Source: a virus. From it: a stretch of 59,627 nt of DNA. The stretch spans positions 1 through 59,627 of IMG/VR virus record IMGVR_UViG_3300009370_000034. The stretch is one strand, 5' to 3'. Below are positions 7,017-13,323 of this stretch, one piece after another (the stretch's first letter is position 1; each line of letters starts with the position of its first letter). Below the pieces are notes generated by a model. That model worked only from the letters and a program-made list of their open reading frames with translations, was not told the origin of the DNA and searched no databases. A program made the position numbers and the translations under genes.

Positions 7017-7080
7017 CCCTGACCAGCAGGCACCCGGGTGCGAGCCCCGGGCAGGGACGACGGCCACCGCCCGGTGGCCG
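7017..7080 (+). ncRNA. tRNA-like intergenic element 8
   Basis: P1 is CCCTG/CAGGG (7017-7021/7052-7056). P2 is minimal here. P3 is a perfect CCCGGG/CCCGGG (7033-7038/7046-7051) with the 7-nt loop TGCGAGC, abutting P1. P4 is CGGCCACC/GGTGGCCG (7061-7068/7073-7080). The leader CAGACAGAGAGGAGG precedes the ATG at 7101. Confidence 0.7.
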
Positions 7081-7100
7081 CAGACAGAGAGGAGGCTCTC

Positions 7101-7277
7101 ATGGAGAGCACCCACGTCGTGGAGTACCGGTCCCGTGAGGTCTACGGGCGAACGCTCCACTACCCGGTCAGCACCGCCGCCTTGGTGCTGGCCGACCTCA
7201 TCCGGGCCAAGACCCTGAACGAGCGAGCCCTGCGGGCCGCCCGCCACCTCGGTCTTGAGGTCAGGGAGGTCAAGTGA
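7101..7277 (+). CDS. Hypothetical protein (58 aa)
   Basis: The ATG follows GGAGGCTCTC. The first residues (MEST) and the leader match those of the gene at 1683, although the rest differs. The product is a short helical protein with basic patches (AALVLADLIRAKTL, ALRAARHLGLEV). Its last codons overlap the next start (ATGA). Confidence 0.65.
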   Translation: MESTHVVEYRSREVYGRTLHYPVSTAALVLADLIRAKTLNERALRAARHLGLEVREVK

Positions 7278-7483
7278 TGGCCGAGGTCACGAGCACCCCG
7301 GACGGGACGACCGTCATCGTGCTGGACGAGGCCGAGGCCGAGTCCCTCGTCACCGTCCTGAACGACCGGGTCGTCTGGTTTCCTGCCCGGGGGGCCGATC
7401 AGCAGGAGTGGATCGAGATGGCCCGCCTCCTGTCGAACCTCCACGGCCTCTTCGACGCCCTCGGCGTGGAGGTCGTGACCTGA
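7274..7483 (+). CDS. Hypothetical protein (69 aa)
   Basis: Last gene of the plus-strand operon, overlapping the previous stop by four bases. A small, acidic, alpha/beta-like protein (TTVIVLDEAEAESLVTVL, then a helix MARLLSNLHGLFDAL). No domain was recognised. A strong terminator begins 13 bases after its stop codon. Confidence 0.7.
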   Translation: MMAEVTSTPDGTTVIVLDEAEAESLVTVLNDRVVWFPARGADQQEWIEMARLLSNLHGLFDALGVEVVT

Positions 7484-7496
7484 CACCCACAGACGT

Positions 7497-7538
7497 AGCC
7501 CCCATCGCCCCAGCGGCGGTGGGGGCTGTCGTCGTTTT
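7497..7538 (+). terminator. Rho-independent terminator of the left operon
   Basis: A 13-bp stem (7497-7509 with 7515-7527, one G-T wobble) closes a 5-nt loop and is followed by GTCGTCGTTTT. It lies directly after the last plus-strand gene and before the convergent minus-strand unit. Confidence 0.85.
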
Positions 7539-7626
7539 GGGGTCTGGAGCCTGCCCACGGAGAGTGGCCGAATCCGCTCAGAATCTCACACCGTTGTGGT
7601 GAGTGCTGGCAGGGCTCAGGGACCAC

Positions 7627-7742
7627 GATCCCCTGAGACGGCCACAGGGGCCCCCTGAGGGCCACAGGGGGCCGGTCTGGGCCCGGGTACCGGACAGGGG
7701 CCCGAGGCCCTCAGGAAGGCTGTGCGGCGCTCTCAGGGGATC
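7627..7742. repeat. Long imperfect palindrome, copy B
   Basis: The arms at 7627-7663 and 7706-7742 are both 37 bases. The outer ends are exact complements (GATCCCCTGAGA with its reverse complement) and the inner ends are GAGGGCC/GGCCCTC. The spacer is 42 bases. It has the same plan and outer motif as copies A (541-665) and C (7844-7962), but the inner sequences have diverged. Confidence 0.75.
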
Positions 7743-7843
7743 GGAACAGAAGTAATGACAGGGGACTGTAATAGCACGAGATGGAACGAAAGGGAACAGG
7801 ATGACACAGGATGCACGCCCTCCCCCGGGGGGCCGAGGAGGGC

Positions 7844-7962
7844 GAATCCTCTCAGACGGCCACACAGCCCGTCTGACGGCCTCCACCCCCGTTCTGGGGG
7901 TAACCCCCCGGAGCACCCCCCGGAGGCCGCCAGAGAGGCTCTGTGGCGGTCTCAGGGGGTTC
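7844..7962. repeat. Long imperfect palindrome, copy C
   Basis: The arms at 7844-7884 and 7922-7962 are both 41 bases with a 37-base spacer. The inner ends GGCCTCC/GGAGGCC and the phrase GGAGGCCGCCAGAG are shared with copy A. Mismatches between the arms are scattered, as expected for an old structure kept by selection or drift. Confidence 0.75.
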
Positions 7963-8006
7963 TGGGCCCACGGGGGCAGGCCCCGGGGCCGCTGCCGACG
8001 GCCAAT

Positions 8007-8073
8007 CGAACATACGTTCGCCCCGAACATACGTTCGATGATCGAACACCTGTTCGCCCCGAACACCTGTTCG
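8007..8073. promoter_or_regulatory. Array of four LexA/SOS-box-like palindromes
   Basis: Four copies of CGAAC-N4-GTTCG stand in a row at 8007-8020, 8024-8037, 8043-8056 and 8060-8073. The first two share the core CGAACATACGTTCG and the last two CGAACACCTGTTCG. Start-to-start spacing is 17, 19 and 17 bases. The half-site GAAC/GTTC with a 4-base spacer is the actinobacterial and Bacillus LexA operator pattern. No gene starts near here; the array lies between two convergent units. Confidence 0.7.
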
Positions 8074-8161
8074 CCCCTCCCGCGCACGCGGGCGCAGGCG
8101 CACGTGCGCGCACGCAGGAGCGTGCGGGTGCAGGCGCGCAGGGCGTGCGTACACGTATAAA

Positions 8162-8194
8162 GCGCCCCATAAAGCGGCTTGCTTCACGGGGCGC
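8162..8194 (-). terminator. Terminator of the minus-strand unit
   Basis: GCGCCCC (8162-8168) pairs with GGGGCGC (8188-8194), with a nested AAGC/GCTT inside. Read on the minus strand the stem is followed by TTTAT, 33 bases beyond the last minus-strand stop codon at 8227. Confidence 0.7.
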
Positions 8195-8226
8195 CTCATA
8201 CGGACGTATGGCAGATGAGAGTACTC

Positions 8227-8586
8227 CTACTTGCGGGTCACCCTCACCTGACGGTACGTGGCGGTCCGGCTCACGGCCTCAGCGACCGACCCGTCGATGG
8301 TCCCCGACATGACCGCCGCACGGAACAGGTCAAGGTCCACCTTTCGGACACGGATTTCCGAGACGGATTCTGGAGCGAGATTCTCCAGAGCGTCATAGTC
8401 AACGCTCAGGCGCTCGCCGTTCACGAGGGTGACCGTGGCCTTGCCCGAGGTCGTCACGACCTTGTCCACGTCGGCCTCGTCCATGGCGGCGATCATCTTC
8501 TCCTTGGCCTGCTTGAGGTTGGCCTCGGCGGTCTTGGCGGCACGGTCCAGCCGGGCCACCTCGGCAGCGAGGTCGTGGAGGCTCAC
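8227..8586 (-). CDS. Coiled-coil phage protein (119 aa)
   Basis: Last gene of the long minus-strand series. The start is GTG inside the stop of the upstream gene (GTGA overlap). The N-terminal half is a heptad-rich helix (LAAEVARLDRAAKTAEANLKQAKEKM). The C-terminal half is strand-rich and ends in basic residues (YRQVRVTRK). The layout recalls the protein at 29971-30354, an N-terminal coiled coil followed by a small globular part. The function is unknown. Confidence 0.75.
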   Translation of the reverse strand: MSLHDLAAEVARLDRAAKTAEANLKQAKEKMIAAMDEADVDKVVTTSGKATVTLVNGERLSVDYDALENLAPESVSEIRVRKVDLDLFRAAVMSGTIDGSVAEAVSRTATYRQVRVTRK

Positions 8587-9122
8587 GGGGTCACCCCGGC
8601 CTCGGCGGCACGCCGCACGAAGGAGTTGATCCTACGGAAGTCCTCCAGCCGGAGGATGACCTCGCACTCGGGGTGGGAGTAGCGCACCGAGGGGTACGGC
8701 GGCATCCCGCCCAGCAGCGCCTTCGTGGTGTCGGAGAGGTTGTCGATCTCCTCCTTCAGGGCCTCACGGGCGGACGTAAGGGTCAGACGGCGGGCCTCAA
8801 CCTGCTCAAGGCGCTCACGCTCACGCTCGGCGTCGTCGGCCCTGAGTTGCATCAGACCAGCGAGGTCGGTGACGGTCTGCTCGCCGTTCCTCACGGTCTG
8901 GACCGTGCGGAGGTAGTAGTGACGAACTTGGTTCTCGCTGACCTTGTAGACCTGCTCGTCCCAGTTCCAGCGGACGGGCAGGGCCCGGATGCCGTTCTTC
9001 GCCCCGCCGTAGCCCAAGCGCACAGCGGAGATGTCGTCGGTCGTCAGGAGGTACTCCTCCCTCCTCCAGTTGCCGGAGACCATCTGGTAGATGGTGTTCG
9101 GCTGGATGTCTTTGTGCTTCAT
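8583..9122 (-). CDS. Hypothetical coiled-coil protein (179 aa)
   Basis: The ATG at 9122 follows AAGGAAACGAATAACG; a longer frame upstream overlaps the neighbouring gene and lacks a binding site. The N-terminal 75 residues look like a small beta-rich domain. Residues of about 95-135 form a charged coiled coil (ERERERLEQVEARRLTLTS). A Pro/Tyr-rich segment and a basic helix end the protein. No family was recognised. Confidence 0.75.
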   Translation of the reverse strand: MKHKDIQPNTIYQMVSGNWRREEYLLTTDDISAVRLGYGGAKNGIRALPVRWNWDEQVYKVSENQVRHYYLRTVQTVRNGEQTVTDLAGLMQLRADDAERERERLEQVEARRLTLTSAREALKEEIDNLSDTTKALLGGMPPYPSVRYSHPECEVILRLEDFRRINSFVRRAAEAGVTP

Positions 9123-9124
9123 CG

Positions 9125-9370
9125 TTATTCGTTTCCTTTGTTGTTGGTGTTGTGCCAGTCCCAGTGCTCCTCCAAGAAGGTCCACACGTGGGGCCGGATG
9201 TGCTGATGATAGAACGGATCACGCCGAGTTCCACGCACGATCTCAGCGAGATCGGGTCGGCGCTCCAGCAGCATGTTGAACAGGGTCTGGCCCGGTCGCC
9301 AGCCGTACCTGTCGTTGTCGATGCCGATGCGCTGGTGGTAGTCGGTCACGAAGTCACCGAAGGTGTCCAT
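9125..9370 (-). CDS. Hypothetical protein (81 aa)
   Basis: The ATG at 9370 is set by GGAGGGGGCCTG and lies in the stop of the upstream gene (TGATG). The product is a small globular protein rich in aromatic residues and His (DPFYHQHIRPHVWTFLEEHWDW), with the helical segment TLFNMLLERRPDLAEIVRG. The family is not recognised. Confidence 0.7.
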   Translation of the reverse strand: MDTFGDFVTDYHQRIGIDNDRYGWRPGQTLFNMLLERRPDLAEIVRGTRRDPFYHQHIRPHVWTFLEEHWDWHNTNNKGNE

Positions 9371-9612
9371 CAGGCCCCCTCCACCATCTGGAACCCGGTC
9401 AGGATGTAGATGTCCCGCCACTGGGCCCCGCAGTCAAGACACGTGATCTCCTGCCAGACCTGCAACGGGTCGCCACCGCCGCCGCCCTCCAGATCAGGCG
9501 TCGCACTGATGCGGCCGCTGTCGCACTTCGGGCAGTGCTCCGGGTGCTTGACGTACTTCTCTTGCTCTCGCTGGGCGGCCCATCGCTGGACCGCATCGTC
9601 GTCGTACTTCAT
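9370..9612 (-). CDS. Zinc-ribbon protein (80 aa)
   Basis: The ATG at 9612 follows GGAGAACTACAAACG. Two knuckles, CPKCDSG and CLDCGAQW, are about 33 residues apart and joined by a Gly-rich loop, forming a typical zinc ribbon. These domains bind nucleic acids or proteins. It is one of a series of small Cys-rich proteins in this operon. Confidence 0.75.
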   Translation of the reverse strand: MKYDDDAVQRWAAQREQEKYVKHPEHCPKCDSGRISATPDLEGGGGGDPLQVWQEITCLDCGAQWRDIYILTGFQMVEGA

Positions 9613-9770
9613 CGTTTGTAGTTCTCCTGCTTGGTCATGTCGTGGTCGCAGACGCAGCACTGCCCCTCGGTGCGTCGGAGCATGTTCCGACCGATGTACC
9701 AGCCGCATTCCTCGCAGCGGACCATCCCTCGGAGCCGGGTCTTGGGCTTCTCTTCGTTGTCAGTACTCAT
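9609..9770 (-). CDS. Small zinc-ribbon protein (53 aa)
   Basis: The ATG at 9770 gives a 53-aa protein with CEECGWY and CCVCDHD (two C-x2-C type knuckles) and basic flanks. No clear ribosome-binding site precedes it, so the start could also be the internal Met at MVRCEEC. It overlaps the downstream start by four bases. The role is unknown. Confidence 0.65.
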   Translation of the reverse strand: MSTDNEEKPKTRLRGMVRCEECGWYIGRNMLRRTEGQCCVCDHDMTKQENYKR

Positions 9771-9875
9771 AGGTAGGGTGAGCAGTTTATCGTCGTGCTC
9801 AGGACGGATGCGACAGAGGCCACGACTCTGGGACCTCTCCCAGTTGTGTTGTGTGGTACCCGAGGGCACCGGGAA

Positions 9876-9901
9876 GGCCCGGGGTGGGGGAGCCCCGGGC
9901 C
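9876..9901 (-). terminator. Strong hairpin after the DUF932 gene
   Basis: A perfect 9-bp stem GGCCCGGGG/CCCCGGGCC (9876-9884/9893-9901) starts 13 bases after the stop at 9914. It has no clear T-tract, so it may be a weak terminator or an RNA-stability element. A second small hairpin, CTGGGA/TCCCAG, lies at 9828-9843. The rest of 9771-9913 holds nothing recognisable. Confidence 0.5.
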
Positions 9902-9913
9902 AACCCGCTGCTA

Positions 9914-10978
9914 TCAGGCGGCGACGATGTCCGTCAGGAGCGACATGACCATCTCGTCGTTCTTCTGGGTCTTGCCGTTGAGGGCGTTGAGCATGTTCCG
10001 CTCGGCCCGGCTCTTGTCGGTGCCGACGTAGTGGTGGTTGAAGGTGTTGATGGCCTGCAACACGCCGAGGGCGGTGCCCTTCCACGGGACCACCCGCTCG
10101 TCCTCCAGCCAGAGGGTGTTGAGCCGGGACTGCTTGTTCTTGGCCCGGGTCACCCCGGCGTCGTTGGAGGTCTCCAGCGAGGGCACCGGGTAGATGGTCT
10201 TGACGAGCCGGGTGTACTGGGCGTCGCTGACCTTGATGTTCGACAAGCGCTCAATCTCTTCTATGACATCACCCCCGGCGACGTGGACGATGTCCAGAGC
10301 CTCACGGGCGGTCTGGAGGCGGAAGCCCGAGTGCTTGCTGTGGCGGGCCTTGAACATCTGGCCCTTCCCCGACAGGCCCCACTGGAGCGTGTTGTCGCAG
10401 ACGACGGCGGTGGCCGTCTGCTTGAACGTGGTCGCCAGCGTGCCGTTGTGGCTCGTGGTGGCGAGCAACTGGGGCCGCACGTCGAACCCCTGAGGGGTCT
10501 GGATGCTCTCGGGCATCTCGATGGACACCCACGCCACGCCACCGTTCTGGAGGAGCCCGGCGCTGGCGATGGCGATGTCGTCGTCATCGACCAAGTTCGC
10601 CACCGTCTCCAGCAGCCACTCGTCGTACTGGTGGATGCGGTAGCCGGACTTGAACACCTTGAACACCTCGTTGGTGTCGTCACGGCCGATGGCCTGCCAG
10701 TCGTCCAGCGTGACGTGCTTGACCGGGAGGCCGGTCTCGTCGTCCAGCCCGTCGATGTTCGGGTCCTCCACCGTGGTCTCCACGGTGATGGTCACGGGGT
10801 AGGAGCGGGCGCTCCAGTGGAACAGGCGCCGCTCCACGTCATCGACGGGGATGGCACCGTTGTAGTGGTTGGGCTCGTCGCCCTGCTCGGACAGGCGGTA
10901 GTGCCACGCCGTGCCCCTCTTCTCGGTGAAGCCGACCAGCACGTTGCGGTTCAGCCATTCCATGGTCTCTCGGCTCAT
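9914..10978 (-). CDS. DUF932 family protein (354 aa)
   Basis: The sequence matches the phage/plasmid DUF932 family. It starts with SRETMEWLNRNVLVGFTEKRG, has the middle section IHQYDEWLLETVANLVDD followed by GLLQNGGVAWVSIEMPE, and the strong phrases TTSHNGTLATTF, DNTLQWGL and KARHSKHSGF. Family members are 300-400 aa and of unknown biochemical role, often next to replication or host-takeover genes. Here it is preceded by its own promoter-like region (11021-11083), and the ATG at 10978 follows AAGGAGACGAACGA. A hairpin ends it, so it may be a separate transcription unit. Confidence 0.85.
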   Translation of the reverse strand: MSRETMEWLNRNVLVGFTEKRGTAWHYRLSEQGDEPNHYNGAIPVDDVERRLFHWSARSYPVTITVETTVEDPNIDGLDDETGLPVKHVTLDDWQAIGRDDTNEVFKVFKSGYRIHQYDEWLLETVANLVDDDDIAIASAGLLQNGGVAWVSIEMPESIQTPQGFDVRPQLLATTSHNGTLATTFKQTATAVVCDNTLQWGLSGKGQMFKARHSKHSGFRLQTAREALDIVHVAGGDVIEEIERLSNIKVSDAQYTRLVKTIYPVPSLETSNDAGVTRAKNKQSRLNTLWLEDERVVPWKGTALGVLQAINTFNHHYVGTDKSRAERNMLNALNGKTQKNDEMVMSLLTDIVAA

Positions 10979-11020
10979 TCGTTCGTCTCCTTGTAGGTAG
11001 CCGATGTTCTGACAGTGAAT

Positions 11021-11083
11021 GTTTTACCACCGTGGGTTCGGCGGCGCAACCCCCAACTTCAGATTTCTTCTCGGGGCCTAGAA
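11021..11083 (-). promoter_or_regulatory. Promoter-like element P1 with conserved upstream block
   Basis: On the minus strand TTGCGC (11049-11044) is followed 17 bases later by TAAAAC (11026-11021), about 35 bases before the Shine-Dalgarno of the DUF932 gene. Just upstream the block GAGAAGAAATC is shared with the element at 13259-13323, where the same TTGCGC follows. The conservation upstream of two separate genes suggests a phage promoter class or an activator site. Confidence 0.5.
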
Positions 11084-11356
11084 CGGCCCGTCCGGGCCAC
11101 GCTCCACGACCGTCCGGTTCAGGGAGACCCAGCCCCCGTCCACGGCCATCTCCCAGCCCCCGATGTCGATGGACCCCTGATCCACGAAGAAGCCCACCAG
11201 TTCCATGGCTCGCAGGATCGCCTCGTCATGGAAGGGCCGGGGCGAGGTCTCGTGCTCCTCCCACTCCCGGTGCAGTTCCTCCTCCCGTCCGAGGTCCACG
11301 CTCAGCGTGAGCGTGAGGGTCATCGGGTCGGCGTGCGTGTGTATGGTATTCGGCAT
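11078..11356 (-). CDS. Hypothetical protein (92 aa)
   Basis: The ATG at 11356 follows AAGGAGCACTAGACAC. The product starts MPNTIHTHADP and has alternating hydrophobic residues (MTLTLTLSVDLG), then an acidic helix. The second half is beta-like with Trp residues (IGGWEMAVDGGWVSLNRTVV). It is small and soluble; the family is not recognised. The 90 bases before it (11357-11446) hold only a weak GC hairpin. Confidence 0.7.
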   Translation of the reverse strand: MPNTIHTHADPMTLTLTLSVDLGREEELHREWEEHETSPRPFHDEAILRAMELVGFFVDQGSIDIGGWEMAVDGGWVSLNRTVVERGPDGPF

Positions 11357-11446
11357 GTGTCTAGTGCTCCTTTAAGCGCCTCTGAATGTACGTGTGATGT
11401 TTGTTCTCTGTTTAGGGTCGGCCGGGGGGTCCCTGTCCGACGGGGT

Positions 11447-11701
11447 TCAGGAGGCCCGGCGGTACTTGCGCTTGGACTGGACCTTCCGGGGAGGGGGCGT
11501 GTCCGTGCGGGGGAAGGTGCGACTCTGGCCCGCCTTGCCCTTGACTCCCCTAGGGTCCTCGCCGTCGATCTTCCAGACGCTTTTGTAGCCGAACGGCGTG
11601 CGGTAGGTGTCGGCGGCCTCGTTGGTGGCGACCATCATCGTGGTGGTAACCACAGCACCGCCCCAGTACAGCGAGGAGAGGTCGTCCCGCTCACAACTCA
11701 T
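11447..11701 (-). CDS. Hypothetical basic-tailed protein (84 aa)
   Basis: The ATG at 11701 is set by GGAGGACCCCC. The N-terminal part includes a hydrophobic run (LYWGGAVVTTTMMVATN), too short and polar to call a membrane segment with confidence. The last 35 residues are basic and Pro-rich (FPRTDTPPPRKVQSKRKYRR), so binding to nucleic acid is possible. Confidence 0.7.
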   Translation of the reverse strand: MSCERDDLSSLYWGGAVVTTTMMVATNEAADTYRTPFGYKSVWKIDGEDPRGVKGKAGQSRTFPRTDTPPPRKVQSKRKYRRAS

Positions 11702-12077
11702 GGGGGTCCTCCGGCGGGACGGTCCCCTCGGTCTGTCCCTGATCGAAGGTGTCGGTCTCGTGGCGGGGGTGCGAGCCCGGGGCGGGACGACGGTAGGGAG
11801 TCCGGTAGTGCCCTCCGTAGTCATCGAAGTAGGGCACCCACTCGTGGCTGGAACGCTGGGTCCGATAGGGCGTGCGGAACTGGCGCTGGCGGTCGTCCTG
11901 CTGCTCAACGATCCGATTCAGCAGACCGTTGATCCTCAGGAGGGCCTCCTCAATCTTGCTGAGAGCCTCCATCGTCTCCCGGTGGTCGGCCCCGGCCGTG
12001 TACTTGTGCAGGTGCTCCTGCTCCTTGTACCTCTTCTGTCGCTCGTTGAACTCTCGTGCTTCTTCGCTTAGGGTCAT
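11691..12077 (-). CDS. Hypothetical coiled-coil protein (128 aa)
   Basis: The ATG at 12077 follows GAGGAGCGTGAC. The first 70 residues form a charged helix/coiled coil (EEAREFNERQKRYKEQEHLHK, then MEALSKIEEALLRI). The last 55 residues are Tyr/Pro/Arg-rich and probably disordered (GHYRTPYRRPAPGSHPRHE). This resembles small phage scaffolding or adaptor proteins, but no match is certain. Confidence 0.7.
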   Translation of the reverse strand: MTLSEEAREFNERQKRYKEQEHLHKYTAGADHRETMEALSKIEEALLRINGLLNRIVEQQDDRQRQFRTPYRTQRSSHEWVPYFDDYGGHYRTPYRRPAPGSHPRHETDTFDQGQTEGTVPPEDPHEL

Positions 12078-12078
12078 G

Positions 12079-12348
12079 TCACGCTCCTCGCATGATGATA
12101 GGTGTATGGGGACCAGCCCAGAGGCCGACCACGTTGAAGTCAACGTGCTCTACGGCCTCCTCGTAGGTCAGGTTGTCGTTGAAGAGAAAGTGTTCGATCA
12201 TCAGGTCGTAGTCGTAGACCAAGACCGGGTCCATGGAGAACTGGCCACCGAGCCCGAGGACGCAGTGGTCCAGCCCGTCGAACCGGACGGCGTCGGGGTT
12301 GAGAATACCCAACTCCTCCCAGAAGTGCTCGCTCGGCCCGTCACGCAT
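12079..12348 (-). CDS. Hypothetical acidic protein (89 aa)
   Basis: The start is the ATG at 12348 because GAGGAGGCTCCAG precedes it and it overlaps the upstream stop (ATGCGTGA). The longer frame from 12435 would overlap the upstream gene by 95 bases. The product is acidic and aromatic, with a helix DYDLMIEHFLFNDNLTYEEAVEHV and a Gly/Trp end. The function is unknown. Confidence 0.7.
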   Translation of the reverse strand: MRDGPSEHFWEELGILNPDAVRFDGLDHCVLGLGGQFSMDPVLVYDYDLMIEHFLFNDNLTYEEAVEHVDFNVVGLWAGPHTPIIMRGA

Positions 12349-12679
12349 CTGGAGCCTCCTCAGGGTCTCTCTGAATCCAGTGATAAGCCTCGACCATGTC
12401 AAGGAGTCCATCATTCCGTTCTTGGTCTTTGACATAAAGCACCCACTCGCTTCCGTACCGGGCCACGTGCCCGACCCAGTTCTTGTGTGTCACCGTGAAC
12501 TCTAGCGCCGAGTCCATCAGCCTTCCAACATCGTCGTTCAGGTCCCACTCGTCAACCGTATAAACGTCAGGTAGGCTGCGGACATGGTCAAGGAAGATGT
12601 CCCGGTCCATCAGGTTCATCCAGAGGTCCTCATCTTTCATCCAGAGGTCCTCCGTCTCGGGGGGGTTGATCTCATCCAT
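12341..12679 (-). CDS. Hypothetical acidic protein (112 aa)
   Basis: The ATG at 12679 follows AGGTGGCCCGGCG. The N-terminus carries a short duplication (EDLWMKDEDLWMNL) that is also visible in the DNA at about 12615-12655. The protein is rich in Asp, Glu and Trp with no known domain. It overlaps both neighbours by a few bases, as in a tight operon. Confidence 0.7.
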   Translation of the reverse strand: MDEINPPETEDLWMKDEDLWMNLMDRDIFLDHVRSLPDVYTVDEWDLNDDVGRLMDSALEFTVTHKNWVGHVARYGSEWVLYVKDQERNDGLLDMVEAYHWIQRDPEEAPDA

Positions 12680-12968
12680 CGCCGGGCCACCTGTAGGCGT
12701 ACTCACAGCACCAGCCGTCGTCGGGGTGCGGGTGGCCGCCCTTGACGAACTCAGCCACGGGCGCAATCTCCTTTGCCAGCCAGACGCAGCAGGCGTGGCA
12801 GAGCACCACCCTCAGGGGAACCTCGTCAGGGAGCGTGTCCGTGAACCCCCCGTAGTAGCCCTCCACGAAGATGTTGAGTCCGTCCACAACCTGATAGGGG
12901 CCCATGTCCAGATCGACCCGCTCTTCGCAACGATCACAGAACGAGTGTTTACTCGTGTCATAGTCCAC
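12672..12968 (-). CDS. Cys-rich small protein (98 aa)
   Basis: Starts at 12968 and carries CDRCEERV near the N-terminus, CHACCVW in the centre and CCEYAYRW near the end, a likely zinc-binding set of knuckles. The middle is aromatic and Gly-rich. It belongs to the zinc-ribbon series of this operon. The family is not recognised. Confidence 0.7.
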   Translation of the reverse strand: MDYDTSKHSFCDRCEERVDLDMGPYQVVDGLNIFVEGYYGGFTDTLPDEVPLRVVLCHACCVWLAKEIAPVAEFVKGGHPHPDDGWCCEYAYRWPGDG

Positions 12969-12971
12969 GGA

Positions 12972-13220
12972 CTAGACCCTTTCGCCCCAGCGGTCGTAGT
13001 CGTCCCGCCCGGCGTCGGGGTCGATGTACTCGTCCAACTCAGCGGCGATGTCGTGTCCGCACTCTCCGCACGACCCGTCGATGGTGCGGCGGTAGCGTCC
13101 CATGAGGAAGGTGGTCTCCTCGTCGCACTGCTCGCAGTACCGGTCCTCCTCCCACTCTCTGTCGTAGCCAGCGATGTGGAACTCGTTGCCGGTCACGCCC
13201 GGCGGGTAGTTGGAGGGCAT
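12972..13220 (-). CDS. Zinc-ribbon protein (82 aa)
   Basis: The ATG at 13220 gives a protein with CEQCDEET and CGECGHDI, two C-x2-C knuckles about 26 residues apart, and an acidic C-terminus. It is a typical zinc ribbon. A promoter-like element lies just upstream at 13259-13323, so this may be the first gene of the sub-operon running down to 11078. Confidence 0.7.
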   Translation of the reverse strand: MPSNYPPGVTGNEFHIAGYDREWEEDRYCEQCDEETTFLMGRYRRTIDGSCGECGHDIAAELDEYIDPDAGRDDYDRWGERV

Positions 13221-13258
13221 GTCGTCTCCTAGTCGTGGTCGTCAGGTCTCAGAGGGGA

Positions 13259-13323
13259 AACCTACTACCACCAGAGGCGAGAGCGCAACCCCTAATCCCT
13301 GATTTCTTCTCCGGGCGCTCGGA
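13259..13323 (-). promoter_or_regulatory. Promoter-like element P2 with conserved upstream block
   Basis: On the minus strand TTGCGC (13288-13283) lies 18 bases before TAGGTT (13264-13259). The upstream block GAGAAGAAATC and the G-run next to TTGCGC are shared with the element at 11021-11083. It sits between two minus-strand genes that do not overlap, an exception in this densely packed genome. Confidence 0.5.

Noticed and set aside
8007-8073. A CRISPR array
   Set aside because: The repeats are 14-base palindromes with 3-5-base gaps, far too short for repeat-spacer units.
8179-8682. Plus-strand frame next to the SOS-box array, possibly regulated by it
   Set aside because: It is the shadow of the minus-strand gene 8227-8586, which has good codon structure and coupling to its neighbour.
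12348-12435. Longer start of the gene 12079-12348
   Set aside because: It would overlap the upstream gene by about 95 bases, and the ATG at 12348 has a strong Shine-Dalgarno and stop overlap.
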